Shown piece by piece: positions 54,297-64,000 of a DNA stretch of 64,000 nucleotides (the stretch's first letter is position 1; each line of letters opens with the position of its first letter). The stretch comes from Eriocheir sinensis (lineage: Eukaryota > Arthropoda > Malacostraca > Decapoda > Varunidae). The DNA lies in the NCBI RefSeq assembly GCF_024679095.1, contig NW_026111628.1, forward strand, positions 381,540 to 445,539, in the 5' to 3' direction. The notes beneath the pieces are model-generated. The model was not told the origin of the DNA, did not search any database, and was given only the letters and a program-made list of their open reading frames with translations. The position numbers were made by a program, and so were the translations under genes.

Positions 54297-57200
54297 TTTC
54301 AACAAAGGAGGAGGCTCTAGGGCAAAAAAAAAAACAATAATAAAAAAAGCCCGGTAATCGCTGCTCCCCTAAATGAATCAGAAGAGATGGCCAAAAGCAA
54401 GGTCAAATTTGGGAGGAGAGGTGTCTTGAAACCCTATTCTTGAAAGAGTTCAAGTCGTAGGCAGGAGCAAATACATATGAAGGAAGATTGTTCCAGAGTT
54501 TACCAGCGTGAGGGTTGAAAGAGTGAAGATGCTGGTTAACCCTTGCATAATGGATTTGGACAGTATAGGGATGAGCATGAGTAGAAAGTCGTGTGCAGAG
54601 GTGGCGTGGGAGTGGGGGAGGCATGCAGTTAGCAAGTTCAGAAGAGCAGTCAGCGTGGAAATATCGACAGAAGATAGAAAGAGAGGCAACATCGCGGCGG
54701 AATTTAAGAGGTAGAAGACTATCAATAGGAGGAGGAGAGCTGATGAGACGAAGAGCATTAGCCTCCACTCTGTCCAGAAGAGCTGTGTGGGTGGAGCCCC
54801 CCCCCACACGTGAGATGCATACTCCATACGAGGGCGGACAAGGCCCCTGTATATGGACAGCAGCTGTGCGGGGTAGAAGAACTGGCGGAGACGGTACAGA
54901 ACGCCCAGCCTCGAGGAAGCTGATTTAGTAAGAGATGAGATATGAAGTTTCCAGTTGAGATTTTGAGTTAAGGATAGACCGAGGATGTTTAGTGTTGAGG
55001 AAGGTGATAGCTGGGTGTTGTCAAAGAATAGGGGATAGTTGTTTGGAAGATTGTGTCGAGTGGATAGGTGGAGAAACTGTGTTTTTGAGGCGTTGAAGGA
55101 CACCAGGTTCTTCTTGCCCCAATCGGAAATAATAGTAAGGTCTGAGGCTAAGCGTTCTGCAGCCTCCAGCCTTGAGTCGTTAATTAAGTTCCTGTAGGGT
55201 GGGTCTTCTATTAAAAGAAGTTGAGTAATGCAGAGTGGAATCATTGGCGTAGGAATGGATAGGACAGTTCGTTTTGGAAAGAAGATCATCAATGAACAAC
55301 AGAAAAAGAGTGGGAGATAGGACAGAACCCTGTGGGACACCACTGTTAATAGATTTAGGGGAAGAACAGTGACCGTCTACCACGGCAGAAATAGAACGGT
55401 CAGAAAGGAAACTGGAGATAAAGGTACAGAGAGAAGGATAGAAACCGTAGGAGGGTAGTTTGGAAAGCATAAATTTGTGCCAGACCCTATCAAAAGCTTT
55501 TGATATGTCCAGCGCAATAGCAAAAGTTTCACCGAAACGTCTAAGAGAGGATGACCAAGAGTCAGTTAAGAAGGCTAGGAGATCACCAGCAGAACGCCCC
55601 TTGTGGAACCCATACTGGCGATCAGATAGAAGATCAGAAGTGGAAAGGTGCTTTTGTATCTTCCGGTTAAGGATTGGTTCAAAAGCTTTAGATAGACAAG
55701 AAAGTAAAGGTATAGGACGGTAGTTTGAGGGATTGGAGCGGTCACCCTTCTTAGGCACAGGCTGTATGAAGGCATACTTCCAGCAGGAAGGAAAGGTAGA
55801 TGTTGACAGGAAGAGGCGAAAGAGTTTGACCAGGCAGGGTGACAGCACGGAGGCACAGTTCTTAAGGACAATAGGAGGCACTCCATCAGGTCCATAAGCC
55901 TTCTGAGGATTGAGGCCAGAGAGGGCATAGAAAACATAATTTTGAAGAATCTTTATAACAGGCATAAAAGAGTCAGAGGGGGGATGAGTAGAAAGAATAT
56001 GCCCAGAATCGTTCAGAGTGGAGTTTTTAGAAAAAGTTTGAGAGAAAAGTTCAGCCTTAGAGACAGATGAGACAGCAGTCTACCCGTCAGGACTGAGGAG
56101 TGGAGGGAAAGAGTAAGAAGTGAAGTTGGAGGAGATGTGTTTGGCTAGATATCAGAAGTCACGGGAAGCGTTAGAGAAAGCATGATTTTGGCATTTTCTA
56201 TTAATGAAAGAGTTTTTGGTTAGTCGGAAAATAGATTTGGCACGATTCGTGGCAGAAATGTAAAGTTCATAGTTAGCATTAGTTTGAAGGCTCTGATACC
56301 TTTTGTGAGCAGCCTCTCTAGCATTGACAGCATGATAACAAGCGTGATTAAACCAAGGCTTTTTAGCGTGAGGAGTAAAGAAAGTAGGTGGAATGTATGC
56401 CCCCATTCCAGAGACAATCACCTCTGTGATGCGCTGAGCATACACAGAGGGGTCTCTATACTGGAAGCAATAATCATTCCACGGGATATCGGAATAGTAC
56501 ATCCTCAGGTCGTCCCACCGAGCTGAAGCAAAATGCCAGAAGCATCGCCTCTTCCGTAGGTCCAGAGGGTGTACAGGAGCGATAGGGCATGATACATAAA
56601 TAAGATTGTGATCGGAGGAGCCCAACGGAGAGAACAGTTTGACAGAATAAGCAGCGGGGTTTGTGGTAAGGAAGAGGTCTTGAATGTTGGGCCGATCTCC
56701 AAGACGGTCGGGAATACGTGTAAGGTGCTGGACCAACTGCTCTAGATCGTTGAGGATAGCAAAGTTGTAGGCTTGTTTACCAGGCTGGTCAGTAAAAGAA
56801 GATGAAAGCCAAAGCTGGTGGTGAACATTGAAATCTCCTAGAATGGAGATTTCAGCGTAGGTAGAGTGGGTCAAGATGTGCTCCACTTTAGAGTTCAAAT
56901 AGTCATAGAATTTTACATCGTTAGTAGTTAGGTGAGAGATAAACAGCATAGATGTATTTAGTAATAGAATGACAATGAAGTCTTAGCCAGATGGTGGAAA
57001 ATTCTGAAGAATCAAGGTTGTGGGCACGAGAGCAAGTGATGTCGTTGCGCACGTAGGCGCAACATCCAGCTCTGGATTGAAATTTAGGAATGAGATAGTA
57101 GGAGGGAACAGAGTAGAGATTGCTGTCAGTAGCCTCAGAAACCTGTGATTCGGTGAGGAAGAGAAGGTGAGGTTTAGAGGAAGAGAGATGGTGTTCCACA

Positions 57201-57600
57201 GAATGAAAATTAGAGCGAAGATCGCGAATGTTGCAGAAATTGAGAAGAAAGAGGTTCGAGGAGTTATCAAGACACCTCTCGGGTCGGCAGCCAGAAGGGG
57301 AGTCCTCCCTGGGGGAATTTGTGGTCCCCCCCCCAGGCGGGGACTCCGAGGCTTGATGTAGGTGCGCCATTTTGAAATTTGGATTTTGGGAAAAGGTGTA
57401 TATGTTGTGTGAATGTAGTGTGGTGTGAATAGAAAGAGGATCTGTCTTTAGAGAGCATGCTGAACCACTCTCCGGAGTTGGTGAGACAATAGGGAAACGG
57501 TTAGTGAGGACATGGGAAGGGTCTTTGGAGGGCTTCAGCTCCCTTCTCACCTCCCATTTATACCTCACCGGGAGTGGCTTGCGCCCGTTCGGTAGGTGTC
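54293..57600 (-). mobile_element. LINE C copy c, near full length
   Basis: 3.3 kb on the minus strand. 57568-56921 holds the 5' coding part and endonuclease start (LLNFCNIRDLRSNFHSVEHH, LFLTESQVSEA). 56949-56152 holds the rest of the endonuclease ([26 protein letters not shown]). 55965-55180 holds the reverse transcriptase (YGPDGVPPIVLKNC, VALDISKAFDRVWHKF-like, [20 protein letters not shown]). The catalytic box reads YANDSTLH instead of YADDSTLH, so one catalytic Asp is Asn. 55343-54403 holds the C-terminal domain in two overlapping frames. Four or so frameshifts. It shares about 2 kb with copy a, inside the segmental duplication. Confidence 0.93.
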
Positions 57601-58689
57601 TTCCTACTTACTCCAGCTATACACGATTTACTTTTTTTTAACGACCTCCATTCTGAGGGAGCTGTGTTGTGTAAGGCACCTTATGGCTTTCACAAGACAG
57701 GCCATTAGCCCAGACCTCGCCAGTGGCTGTGCTCAACAACCAACTTGATATTTTTTTTCGTTTCTGCAACTTAAACGTTTTACCTATACCTTTACTTATT
57801 CTCCTCCTCCTCCTCCTCTTCCTCTTCCTTTCACTTTCACTTTCTCGTTGCCTTAACGCTTCCCTTTCCCTTTCTTTTCCCTTTCGTTTTACCTATATCT
57901 TTACTTATTCTCCTCCTCCTCCTCCTCCTCCACCACCACCTCCTCCTCCTCCTCCTCCTCCTCCTCCTCCTCCTTCTCTTAATCCTTTTCATATCCTCCT
58001 CCTCCTCCCCCTGTTTTCATATTTCTTCAAGTCCTTGTTGAAAAAATAATACGTGATATCCTGAGTCTCCTTGATAATATAACTGTGCGATAACGAACAC
58101 AGTTGTATAGTCTGAGCGGACGTGAAATTAAGGCGATAACATTACATAGATCTATTGGACGGCAGAGTGGAATATGATTAACATTTCTAAACGGAGGCAA
58201 AGTAAAGAGAAAACTTTCCTCTCACATTCACTCTTCGATGTTGGTCTGTGGTCTTATTTTGGTCTTGGTCTACTCATGTTCACCGCCACTGACCGATTCG
58301 TCGAGCTGTGTCCTCTCAGCCCGCCGCCTTCTACCTCCTTCCCTCTCCTCGCTCCTCCTCCCTCCCCGCCATATCTCCCATCCACGCCAATAATCACAGA
58401 ATCATCAAACGAGACTTCCACCTTCTTCTTCAATATCTTATGGAAGCGTAACAGCGTGGGTAGGCGCCCTCAAAACCCGTCCCATCATTGGTTTCACCCT
58501 GTCCAAATAACCAAACCACGGCAGCCGGTTAGTCAGGAAGTCACAGGGCTCTTTATCTCTCTCCTCTCTCCTAATTTCTCCACGACGTCCGTCCACCTCT
58601 ACACCGTCCTTAGAAGCGTAGCAGTTTGGTTATATCAGCTCTCAAAACATGGTCCTTTTATGGCCCTGAGATCCTGGTTCATGCAACAA

Positions 58690-59310
58690 AAACAAATTTA
58701 GCTTGCCAGCAAGACAGTCTTGTTCCTCATTTCCCTCAATATAACCAGAACAAGCCTTCATTTTCCCATCCACAGTACCTACTTGGAAAGCGTAAACAAA
58801 AACTACATTAAAGGAAGGTCCATTTAGAGCATTCAACTTGTCTAATATAACCAAAGCTAAAAGTCAGTCAGTCTTGTCTTTCTCATTGCCTTCAAAATAA
58901 CCAAAAAAGTCCTTCACCTTCCCACCCACAGTACTTCGAAACCGTAAACAACAACTGAATCAAGGGAAGGCCCATTTAAGCTATCACCTCGTCCATTATA
59001 ACCAAACCCCAAAACAGCTAGTCTCGTCCCTCCTATTGCTTTAAAAATCATTAGAGAAGGGCTTTAGCTTCCCATCCACGGTCTTTATGAAAGCGTAAAC
59101 AAAAACATTCTAAAGGGAAGGCCCATTTATAGCCAAGACCTCGTCTAATATGACCTAGCCCCCAGAATCAGTCAGTCCTCTTACTCCTATTGCCTTGAAA
59201 ATCATCGGAAAAGGCCTTCATCATCCTATCCATAGTCCTTTGAAAACGTAAACAAAAACTCTAAAAGGAAGACCCATTTACATCATTCAAATTGTCTTAT
59301 AATAACCAAT
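58690..59310. repeat. Diverged tandem repeat of about 152 bp, copy 2
   Basis: Marker motif at 58767, 58923, 59073 and 59227, with spacings of 156, 150 and 154, identical to those in block 1. The array was therefore formed before the large duplication. Confidence 0.85.
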
Positions 59311-59489
59311 CCAAGCCAGCCAGCCAGTTTGCGAGACAGTCAGACGCCCTTTCTTGCCTCCCTCCCTCCCTCCTTTCCGCCCTCCATCCTCTACTATCTT
59401 AATCCCTCTCCTTTACTTCCTATGCCACACAGGTCATACCCAACCAGTCAGTCAATAACAGTATAATTCCCCTCGTACGGTTTCAATCC

Positions 59490-59660
<171 letters not shown>

Positions 59661-59807
59661 ACTTTTTTTTTTTTTTTTATTTAAACTGACGATTCTATAG
59701 TTACACAACAGATTTGTATTTCGCCGACGACACTTTATGCGATCGTTCGAGTAGCATATGTTTCTCTGTGCACTTTTTAGGGCTTAAAATGTCACTTTTC
59801 TCGTGCA

Positions 59808-62690
59808 TTATTTCAAAAGCCCTTTACACTTGTTCACTGTGTATTTAGCATCACTAGTGGTGTGGGGCATGTTCTTCGCCACCTGTGAGCAGCCACTTTT
59901 ACCTGCTGGGTGGACATTTCCCTCACTGTTGGCCCTGCTGCAGTGAATGTGTTCCAGGCAGGACACCCTGGAAGTGAAGGTCCGTTGGTGCTGGCTGGCG
60001 CGTGACCTCGGCACCCCGACCTGCTCGTGGCTGGAGAGTACCGTTCTCGTATCTCTCACAGCCTCTCGCGGGGGGAGCCTCAGTCTCGCCAGGTGTGGTA
60101 CTCCTTGTACCTGGGCCTTGTGGAACACCACCAGCGCAGCGACGTCCCGGCGGTGCTCCAGAGTGTCTAGATGTATAATATCCTGAGGGGGCGGCTGGGG
60201 GATGTTCTCCTGTAACAGTCGCTGCACCCGTCGCTCCACCTTGTCCAGTCTCTGCAGGTGTGTGGCAGCGCTGGACATCCAGGTCAGAGCTCCGTACTCC
60301 AGGTAGGATCTTACCTGGGCCTTGTAGAGGAGCATAATTCCTCGCTTGTCGAGGAAATTAGCCACTCTACGAAGGGCAGAAACACGTAGGGAGGCTTGGT
60401 GGGCGACGTGTTTCAGGTGGCGGTCGAAGCGCAGCTCTCGGTCCAAGTCCACTCCGAGGATCCTGACGTAATCCTGGAGCGGGAGGGTGACGGAGCCAAA
60501 CATCACCCTTCCTTCGACAGCTTGTCGAAGCTTCGACAGCTGCCGGGGACCGAGAGATCACCATCGCCTGAGTCTTCTCAGGAGCAAAGTTCACCTGCCA
60601 GCGCTCCCCCCACTCCCGTATCAAGCGTAGTTGCTCGTTGACCTCAGCAACCGCTTGCTGGCTTTCTTGGCGAGGGTAGGAGAGGGAGAGCGTGCAGTCG
60701 TCAGCGTATGCAGAGACTGCTGGCAGACTCCTGAGAAGGTCGTCGATGTACAGATTCCAGAGGACAGGTCCCAGCACAGATCCTTGAGGGACTGAGGCAC
60801 CCACTGGGAGGTCCTTGGACTGCTGGCCGCCGACGACGACGTGGAGGCTTCTTCCTTGAAGGTAGTCGCTCATCAGCATCAGCAGGTGTCCTTGGATGCC
60901 TTTGGCACGAAGCTTCTCCAGCAAGCCCGCGTGCCACACCCGGTCAAAAGCACCCGCGATGTCGAGAGCGACGACAATGGTATCCAGGCCGGTGTCTAGT
61001 GAGTCCTGCCAATCCCTGGAGAGGAGCAGCAGGAGATCTGAAGTGGAGCGGCCAGATCTGAACCCAAGCTGCTGGTCAGTGATGAGGGCGTTGTTCTCGA
61101 GGTGGCGGGTGATGGCCTCCACCACTATTCTCTCGAAGATTTTTCCAACTACAGAAAGGAGGGAGATAGGCCTGTAGTTGGCAGGGTCAGATCTGGCCCG
61201 CTTTTTGTGAACCGGCACCACGCGAGCCTCCTTCCATATATAGGGCCAGGTGTTCTCCCGGACACAGGCCCCGAACACCTCCGAGAGGGGTCCTGCCAGC
61301 TCACTGGAGCAGTGACGCAGCACATGTGGGCTAACGTTGTCAGGACCAGTGGCCTTCCTGACGTCCACCGCTCTTAGAAGGCGCTCCACTTGCTCCCGGT
61401 ATACCGCAACCTCTGTCAGGGTCTGGTTGCATTCCTGTGGCAGTTGTGGTGGAGGTCTGGTGGGGTCGGCGACGGACATCTTGGCAGAGAAAAGGTCAGC
61501 CAGAAGCTCTGCCTTCTCCCTGCTGCTGGTGGCTGTGGTGCCGTCCTGCTTGGTGAGGGGAGGGATTGTTTCTTGGTGGCTGCTACCTTGCTTTTCCTTA
61601 ACAAGGGTCCACCAGGTCTTGCTGCCCACCCCTGGCCCACACAGCTTGGCTCTGAGGTCTCTTTCCCACCTCCGTTTCGCCCATTTACTGGTGGCCACCA
61701 TATTGTTGCACGCTGCTCGATGCAGGGCTTTGTTGCGGCGGGTTGGGCTCCTTTTGTAGCGGAGCCACGCAGAATATTTTCTTTCTGCAGCAAGGCGGCA
61801 GCGGTAACCAAACCAGGGCTGATCGGTGGGCTTGGAGGTGTACTGGCGGTGTGGAATGTGCTCTCGTTGGAGAGCTTTGAGACGTTCAGTAAAGGCCTTC
61901 GCCATGGGCTCTGCTCGCCCAGACAGAAGGGTGTGCCAGTCTGTTTGCTGCAGGTCTCTTTTAAGGGAGGGCCAGTCAGCTCTGTCCCACAGCCAGATAG
62001 TGTGGGAAGTGGCCTCATCCCGCGCCACGCCCACGTCTGCTCGGGTCAGGATGGCGTGGTGGTCAGAGCTGCCTACCGGCCCAAGCTGTTGGCACGTGAC
62101 CCTGCCCTCTCCCAGGTCCGAGATAACGGGATCCAGCGTCCCGCCTCGCTCATGGGTCGGGAAGGTGACATGATCTGTCAGACCCTGCACCGTCAGGAGA
62201 TTCTCGTAGGCGGCTCCCTCCATGTGCTGGTTTAAGTCGCCCACGATTAGGACATGCCTGCAGCGATGGCGAGTCAGCAGGTCGTCCATTTGCTCCGTCA
62301 GAAAATCCAGGGGGGCAGGCCCTTGCCTTGGGGGGCGGTACATGGCACACAGGAGGAGGGCAGTGCCATCTGCCAGAATTACTTTGAGAAACACCGCCTC
62401 TGTCGTGGGTGGTGTCTTTCAAGTCTCTGGGCCTGCACTCCTTCCTTGAGGCACACTGCCACACCGCCTTGTCTTCCCTGCCGGTCTCTCCTGATCCAGT
62501 GGGTGTAGCCTGGAATCCTGCCGAAGGATAACTCCACCTCACTGTTGAGCCACGTTTCAGTCACCACAGCTATGTCCACGCGGTGCCTCAGGACAAAGCT
62601 GTGGGTCAGGTCCCCGATGTTGGTGCGGAGGCCTCGCACGTTGGCGGAGAGAAGCACCAGCTGGTGACGAGTCCTCGGCGTGTCTGCCAT
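59808..62690 (-). pseudogene. LINE G ORF2, endonuclease and reverse transcriptase
   Basis: 62690-62379 starts MADTPRTRHQLVLLSANVRG and carries VDIAVVTETWLNSE and GRQGGVAVCL (endonuclease N-terminus). After a frameshift near 62390, a 675-residue open frame (62394-60367) continues with CAMYRPPRQG, LIVGDLNQH and GPVGSSDHHAIL. Then come the RT motifs [86 protein letters not shown] and AYADDCTLS with intact DD. A second frameshift near 60530 coincides with a short local duplication of GCTGTCGAAG. The C-terminal domain (VRILGVDLDRELRFDRHL, WMSSAATHLQRLDKVERRVQ) ends at 59808. ORF2 starts at the codon right after the ORF1 stop region. Confidence 0.92.
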
Positions 62691-62691
62691 C

Positions 62692-63290
62692 CTACCTGAG
62701 TTGGTGATGGGTGCTGGAGCTACTCAGGTAGGAGGGAGGGGTCGACCACTGCCAGGCAGGTGTATGGCCCCAGGAAGGAGGCTGTGGCGCGATGTGTGAG
62801 GGTTCCGGTGGAGGGGGCAGGTGACTGGAGACAGGCTGCCTAACCTCAGCAATCACACGTCTGAGGAGGTGTTCTTGCCTCTCGTCTGCAGCCCTCGCGT
62901 GACACTCCTCTGCTGCGTGTCCCCGACGGGAGCAGTAGTCACACACCTTGTCGCGGCGTCGAGGAGCGGGTTGGTGTCCGTGGGCGGGTCGGCTGTGGTG
63001 GCCTTGTCTGGCCGGGTGACGACGAGGTGGGGGAGGCGTCTGCCGAGAGGAACCGCGGTGAGCAGCGTTTGATGGATGTCTCTCCGCTTCCTGCTGCTGC
63101 CTCCTGTTTGCTCCTCGCCACCTCTGCGGTTGTCGGTTGGAGTGTACTCCCCGGACGTTGTCTCGACTGTTCCCTCTTCTTGTTGCGCCGTCAGCGGGAG
63201 CGAGGGGAGCCGCGGTTGTTGTCGTTGCTGCTGCTGGCGTCTGTGTCCTCGCGCTCGCTGGCCTGAGCTGCGCCTCCGCTCGCGGTAGTG
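62692..63290 (-). pseudogene. LINE G ORF1, CCHC zinc-knuckle protein
   Basis: 62946-62692 reads CDYCSRRGHAAEEC, a perfect CX2CX4HX4C knuckle, then a Pro-rich tail. The upstream frame is Arg/Pro-rich and basic (RRHPARQGHHSRPAHGHQ) back to about 63290, consistent with a nucleic-acid-binding ORF1 protein. The (TC)n array at 63300 marks the 5' limit, so the true start codon is lost or unclear. Confidence 0.75.
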
Positions 63291-63296
63291 GTAGTG

Positions 63297-63299
<3 letters not shown>

Positions 63300-63359
<60 letters not shown>
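63300..63359. repeat. (TC)n microsatellite
   Basis: 30 TC units between LINE G and the second pogo-like end. Confidence 0.98.
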
Positions 63360-63361
<2 letters not shown>

Positions 63362-63545
63362 GTGTTACGCCACTACCCCTAGTGCGAGTCGCCCCAGCCA
63401 CCATACCTCACCAACCAGTCACACCAGCGCCGCTACTCGCATAATAGCGATTTTTTCTCGCATAAAACGAACACTTGGCACATATAGGTTAGTCGCATAT
63501 GAGCGAATTCGCATATATCGAGCTCGCATATATCGAATACCCGGT
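63360..63545. mobile_element. Second copy of the pogo-like element right end
   Basis: GGGTGTTACGCCACTACCCC, CACCAACCAGTCACACCAGC and CGCATAATAGCGATTTTTT match 43858-44021. The end reads TTCGCATATATCGAGCTCGCATATATCGAATACCCGGTG split by a small tandem duplication of the CGCATATATCGA motif. It is followed by the same satellite bases as at 44022. Confidence 0.8.
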
Positions 63546-64000
63546 GTATGTCTTTCAGTGAGTGTATGGAAGTGGAGCATGTCTGTCATTGTGGGTGTAT
63601 ACCTATATTTCTGTGGATCTATGGGAGTATTCTATGTCTATCCAAATAGGTGTATATGTCTTTCTGTGGGTGTAGGAGAGTGGTGTATATGTGACTGATG
63701 GTGTTTATTTCTATGTATATCTATGTGGGTGTATATGTCTATGTCTATGGGTGTAAGGGAGTGATGTACGTCCGTCAAAGTGGGCGTATATGTCTTTCTG
63801 TGGGTGTAGGGGAGTGGTGTATATGTCTTTCTGTGGGCGTCGGGGAGTGGTGTATGTCTTTCTGTGGGTGTAGGGGAGTGGTGTATATGTCTTTCTGTGG
63901 GTTTAGGGGAGTGGTGTATATGTCTTTCTGTGGGGGTCGGGGAGTGGTGTATGTCTTTCTGTGGGTGTAGGGGAGTGGTGTATATGTCTTGCTGTGGGTG
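63546..64000 (+). repeat. G/T-rich 31-bp minisatellite, second locus
   Basis: The first 110 bases match 44030-44135, then irregular units, then the 31-bp unit (TCTTTCTGTGGGTGTAGGGG) from about 63780 to the window edge, where the array continues out of view. Confidence 0.93.

Larger units (their letters stand above)
59800..63300 (-). mobile_element. LINE G, two-ORF non-LTR retrotransposon, well preserved
   Basis: Minus-strand element with a CCHC-type ORF1 (about 63290-62692) directly followed by ORF2 (62690-59808). Its coding DNA is GC-rich, unlike the AT-rich LINEs A, B and D. Only about two frameshifts are visible in ORF2. The 3' end lies near 59690-59800, next to a T-run (a poly(A) tail on the element strand). 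The reverse transcriptase is Jockey/CR1-like; the exact clade is not assigned. Confidence 0.9.

Noticed and set aside
61390..62235. Plus-strand 281-codon frame opposite LINE G ORF2
   Set aside because: Antisense shadow of the GC-rich RT gene, with no motif of its own.

Overview
The window looks like intergenic or heterochromatin-like DNA from a large, repeat-rich arthropod genome, most probably a decapod crustacean such as a crab. The signs are long (TC/GA)n, (TA)n and (TAA)n arrays, many CR1-like and Jockey-like LINEs, tRNA-derived SINEs with box A and box B motifs, a Gypsy LTR element with an envelope-like gene, and several cut-and-paste DNA transposons. The taxon is inferred from repeat character, not proven. 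I found no intact host protein-coding gene, rRNA, functional tRNA or CRISPR array, and nothing bacterial.

Layout. 1-1756 is a decayed KIAA1586-like/hAT-derived zinc-finger gene on the minus strand, running off the left edge. 2270-12073 is one Gypsy-type LTR retrotransposon on the minus strand. It keeps both LTRs, a primer-binding site, a polypurine tract, protease/RT/RNase H/integrase remnants and an envelope-like gene, and it has gained three internal minisatellites. 12461-22040 is a pile of LINEs: a CR1-like LINE A with an esterase-type ORF1, fragments of LINE C and LINE B flanked by (TA)n, a second LINE A split by a SINE, and a LINE F 5' part. 24880-35395 holds LINE B copies, LINE D and LINE C. 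One LINE B is interrupted by a 4,237-bp TIR element (25436-29672) that itself carries SINEs and a 206-bp near-perfect palindrome.

33389-37402 and 55587-59660 are two copies of one roughly 4-kb block (LINE C plus about 2 kb of flank containing a diverged tandem repeat of about 152 bp). 37813-46200 and 63546-64000 are G/T-rich minisatellites with 57-, 40- and 31-bp periods. They are broken at 40588-44021 by a pogo/Tigger-like element that holds a nested 930-bp hAT element with a perfect 8-bp target duplication. 47229-48877 is a hAT-like element built of GCGGTAGTGCGG motifs, with a nested 988-bp PIF/Harbinger-like element flanked by TAA. 50545-57600 holds two more LINE C copies and dense microsatellites. 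59800-63300 is the best preserved autonomous-type element, LINE G, with a CCHC ORF1 and a 675-residue uninterrupted ORF2 segment.

No pathway or operon is encoded. The biology here is transposon nesting, segmental duplication and satellite birth. The nested insertions give a relative time order, and several microsatellites sit exactly at LINE 3' ends, which suggests that LINE tails seeded them. I did not see a clearly new functional system. The most informative features are the dated nested insertions and the G/T-rich satellite.
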